Shown here one piece after another: positions 5,353-5,942 of a DNA stretch of 5,942 nt (within the stretch, counting starts at the first letter, position 1; every line of letters begins with the position of its first letter). The DNA is taken from the NCBI GenBank assembly GCA_018064565.1, contig JAGHVA010000204.1, positions 1 to 5,942 on the forward strand, read 5' to 3'. The position numbers were made by a program, and so were the translations under genes. The notes below the pieces were generated by a model that worked only from the letters and a program-made list of their open reading frames with translations, searched no databases and was not told the DNA's origin. This DNA is from Candidatus Colimorpha onthohippi (GTDB taxonomy: Bacteria > Bacteroidota > Bacteroidia > Bacteroidales > P3).

Positions 5353-5942
5353 GATAATTTTTATATTATTGGTCGCGGTACTGTCGGTTGGAGTAAGGGC
5401 TCAGTATGCGTCCATGCCTTCTAATTATTATAGTTTTTATATGGGAGGCGGATTGCATAGTGCATCGCTTAATACATCGATGGGTACTACAAAGGTCGGT
5501 GCTGGATTTTTGTTTCAAGGAGAGTATCAGCATTTTATTGACGAGCATTACGGCTATGCGGTCTCGTTGAAATATTCGTCGTATCAGAGCTCGTTTAATA
5601 TCAGCGACGTAGAGTCGGTTGGGGGAGTGATTCATCCAGACAATAAGTTAGAGTACGAAAGCAAGACTTACTATAACGATTGGAATGAGGTTCAGACCTT
5701 TTCGGTTATAGCAATCCCTATACAAGGTTATTATCGTATGCGGTTGAACAAGAAAAGCTTGTTGTTTGTGGGGTTAGGAGCGCAACTTGATTTTTTGCTT
5801 GTTGCCAAGTATGCCACCACAAAAGGTTCGTTTGATACACGAGGTTTTTTTGGTTATACAGGACAGGAGTATCAAGACTTGCCCAATCATGGTTTTGATA
5901 CATATAAATATGGTTCTGAGAATGATATAGATGCTGCTATGG
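5345..5942 (+). CDS. Outer-membrane beta-barrel protein, N-terminal part
   Basis: The reading frame stays open from ATG 5345 to the window edge, giving 199 residues; the C-terminus lies outside. Residues 1-19 form a Sec signal peptide (MYRIIFILLVAVLSVGVRA, cut before Gln20), the RAQ ending being common in Bacteroidetes. The mature part alternates polar and aromatic or aliphatic residues, as in transmembrane beta strands: YYSFYMGGGLHSASLN (28-43), GAGFLFQGEYQHF, GYAVSLKYSSYQSSF, then FSVIAIPIQGYYRMRL and KKSLLFVGLGAQLDFLL with a short turn between. This fits the outer-membrane beta-barrel superfamily (OMP_b-brl type), possibly followed by an OmpA-like domain not seen here. It does not show the conserved start of PorP/SprF proteins. 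The start is fixed by an in-frame TGA at 5336-5338. It lies 48 bases after the T9SS gene with no consensus promoter between, so co-transcription is likely; the pair could be surface partners. TTG-rich Leu use matches the T9SS gene. Confidence 0.85.
   Translation, partial: MYRIIFILLVAVLSVGVRAQYASMPSNYYSFYMGGGLHSASLNTSMGTTKVGAGFLFQGEYQHFIDEHYGYAVSLKYSSYQSSFNISDVESVGGVIHPDNKLEYESKTYYNDWNEVQTFSVIAIPIQGYYRMRLNKKSLLFVGLGAQLDFLLVAKYATTKGSFDTRGFFGYTGQEYQDLPNHGFDTYKYGSENDIDAAM

Noticed and set aside
5366..5903. Minus-strand open frames opposite the beta-barrel gene
   Set aside because: The plus-strand frame from 5345 has a signal peptide and beta-strand pattern and is continuous to the edge; the minus frames have neither.

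Overview
The window looks like accessory DNA from a Bacteroidetes chromosome, most likely Bacteroidales. The evidence is a secreted protein ending in a type IX secretion (T9SS, Por) C-terminal sorting domain, an outer-membrane beta-barrel protein whose signal peptide ends in RAQ, no Shine-Dalgarno sites ahead of any gene, and promoters of the Bacteroides type (TTTG, 19 bases, TAnnTTTG).

Layout. Positions 1-571 hold no convincing gene. They contain a C-rich tract with a run of nine C, a cluster of REP-like hairpins (about 78-319), and then copy 1 of a ~125-base repeat (366-490). A two-gene cassette follows: an HTH-ImmA/IrrE metallopeptidase antitoxin/regulator (572-1618) and, 4 bases downstream, a PIN-domain nuclease (1623-2138). 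This is a probable type II toxin-antitoxin pair. Its promoter (519-549) lies inside a perfect 8-base dyad (518-525/547-554), a natural candidate operator for autoregulation. Copy 2 of the repeat (2177-2299) lies directly after the pair, so the cassette is bracketed by direct repeats about 1.81 kb apart. The last 44 bases of the two copies are identical.

The right end of copy 2 supplies the -33 TTTG of a consensus promoter (2287-2317). That promoter reads, through a leader with a strong hairpin (2349-2389), into a 953-residue multidomain T9SS cargo protein (2435-5296; the start is a downstream ATG, not the GTG at 2381). After 48 bases comes the N-terminal 199 residues of an outer-membrane beta-barrel protein (5345 to the window edge). 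These two genes probably form a cell-envelope operon.

The cassette and the envelope operon differ clearly in codon use: TTG is 5 of 28 Leu codons in the PIN gene but 15 of 21 at the start of the T9SS gene. With the flanking repeats, this suggests that the toxin-antitoxin cassette was placed between the REP cluster and the envelope operon by recombination or transfer, and may still be removable through the repeats. All statements about function are inferred from motifs and architecture read by eye; no database search was run.
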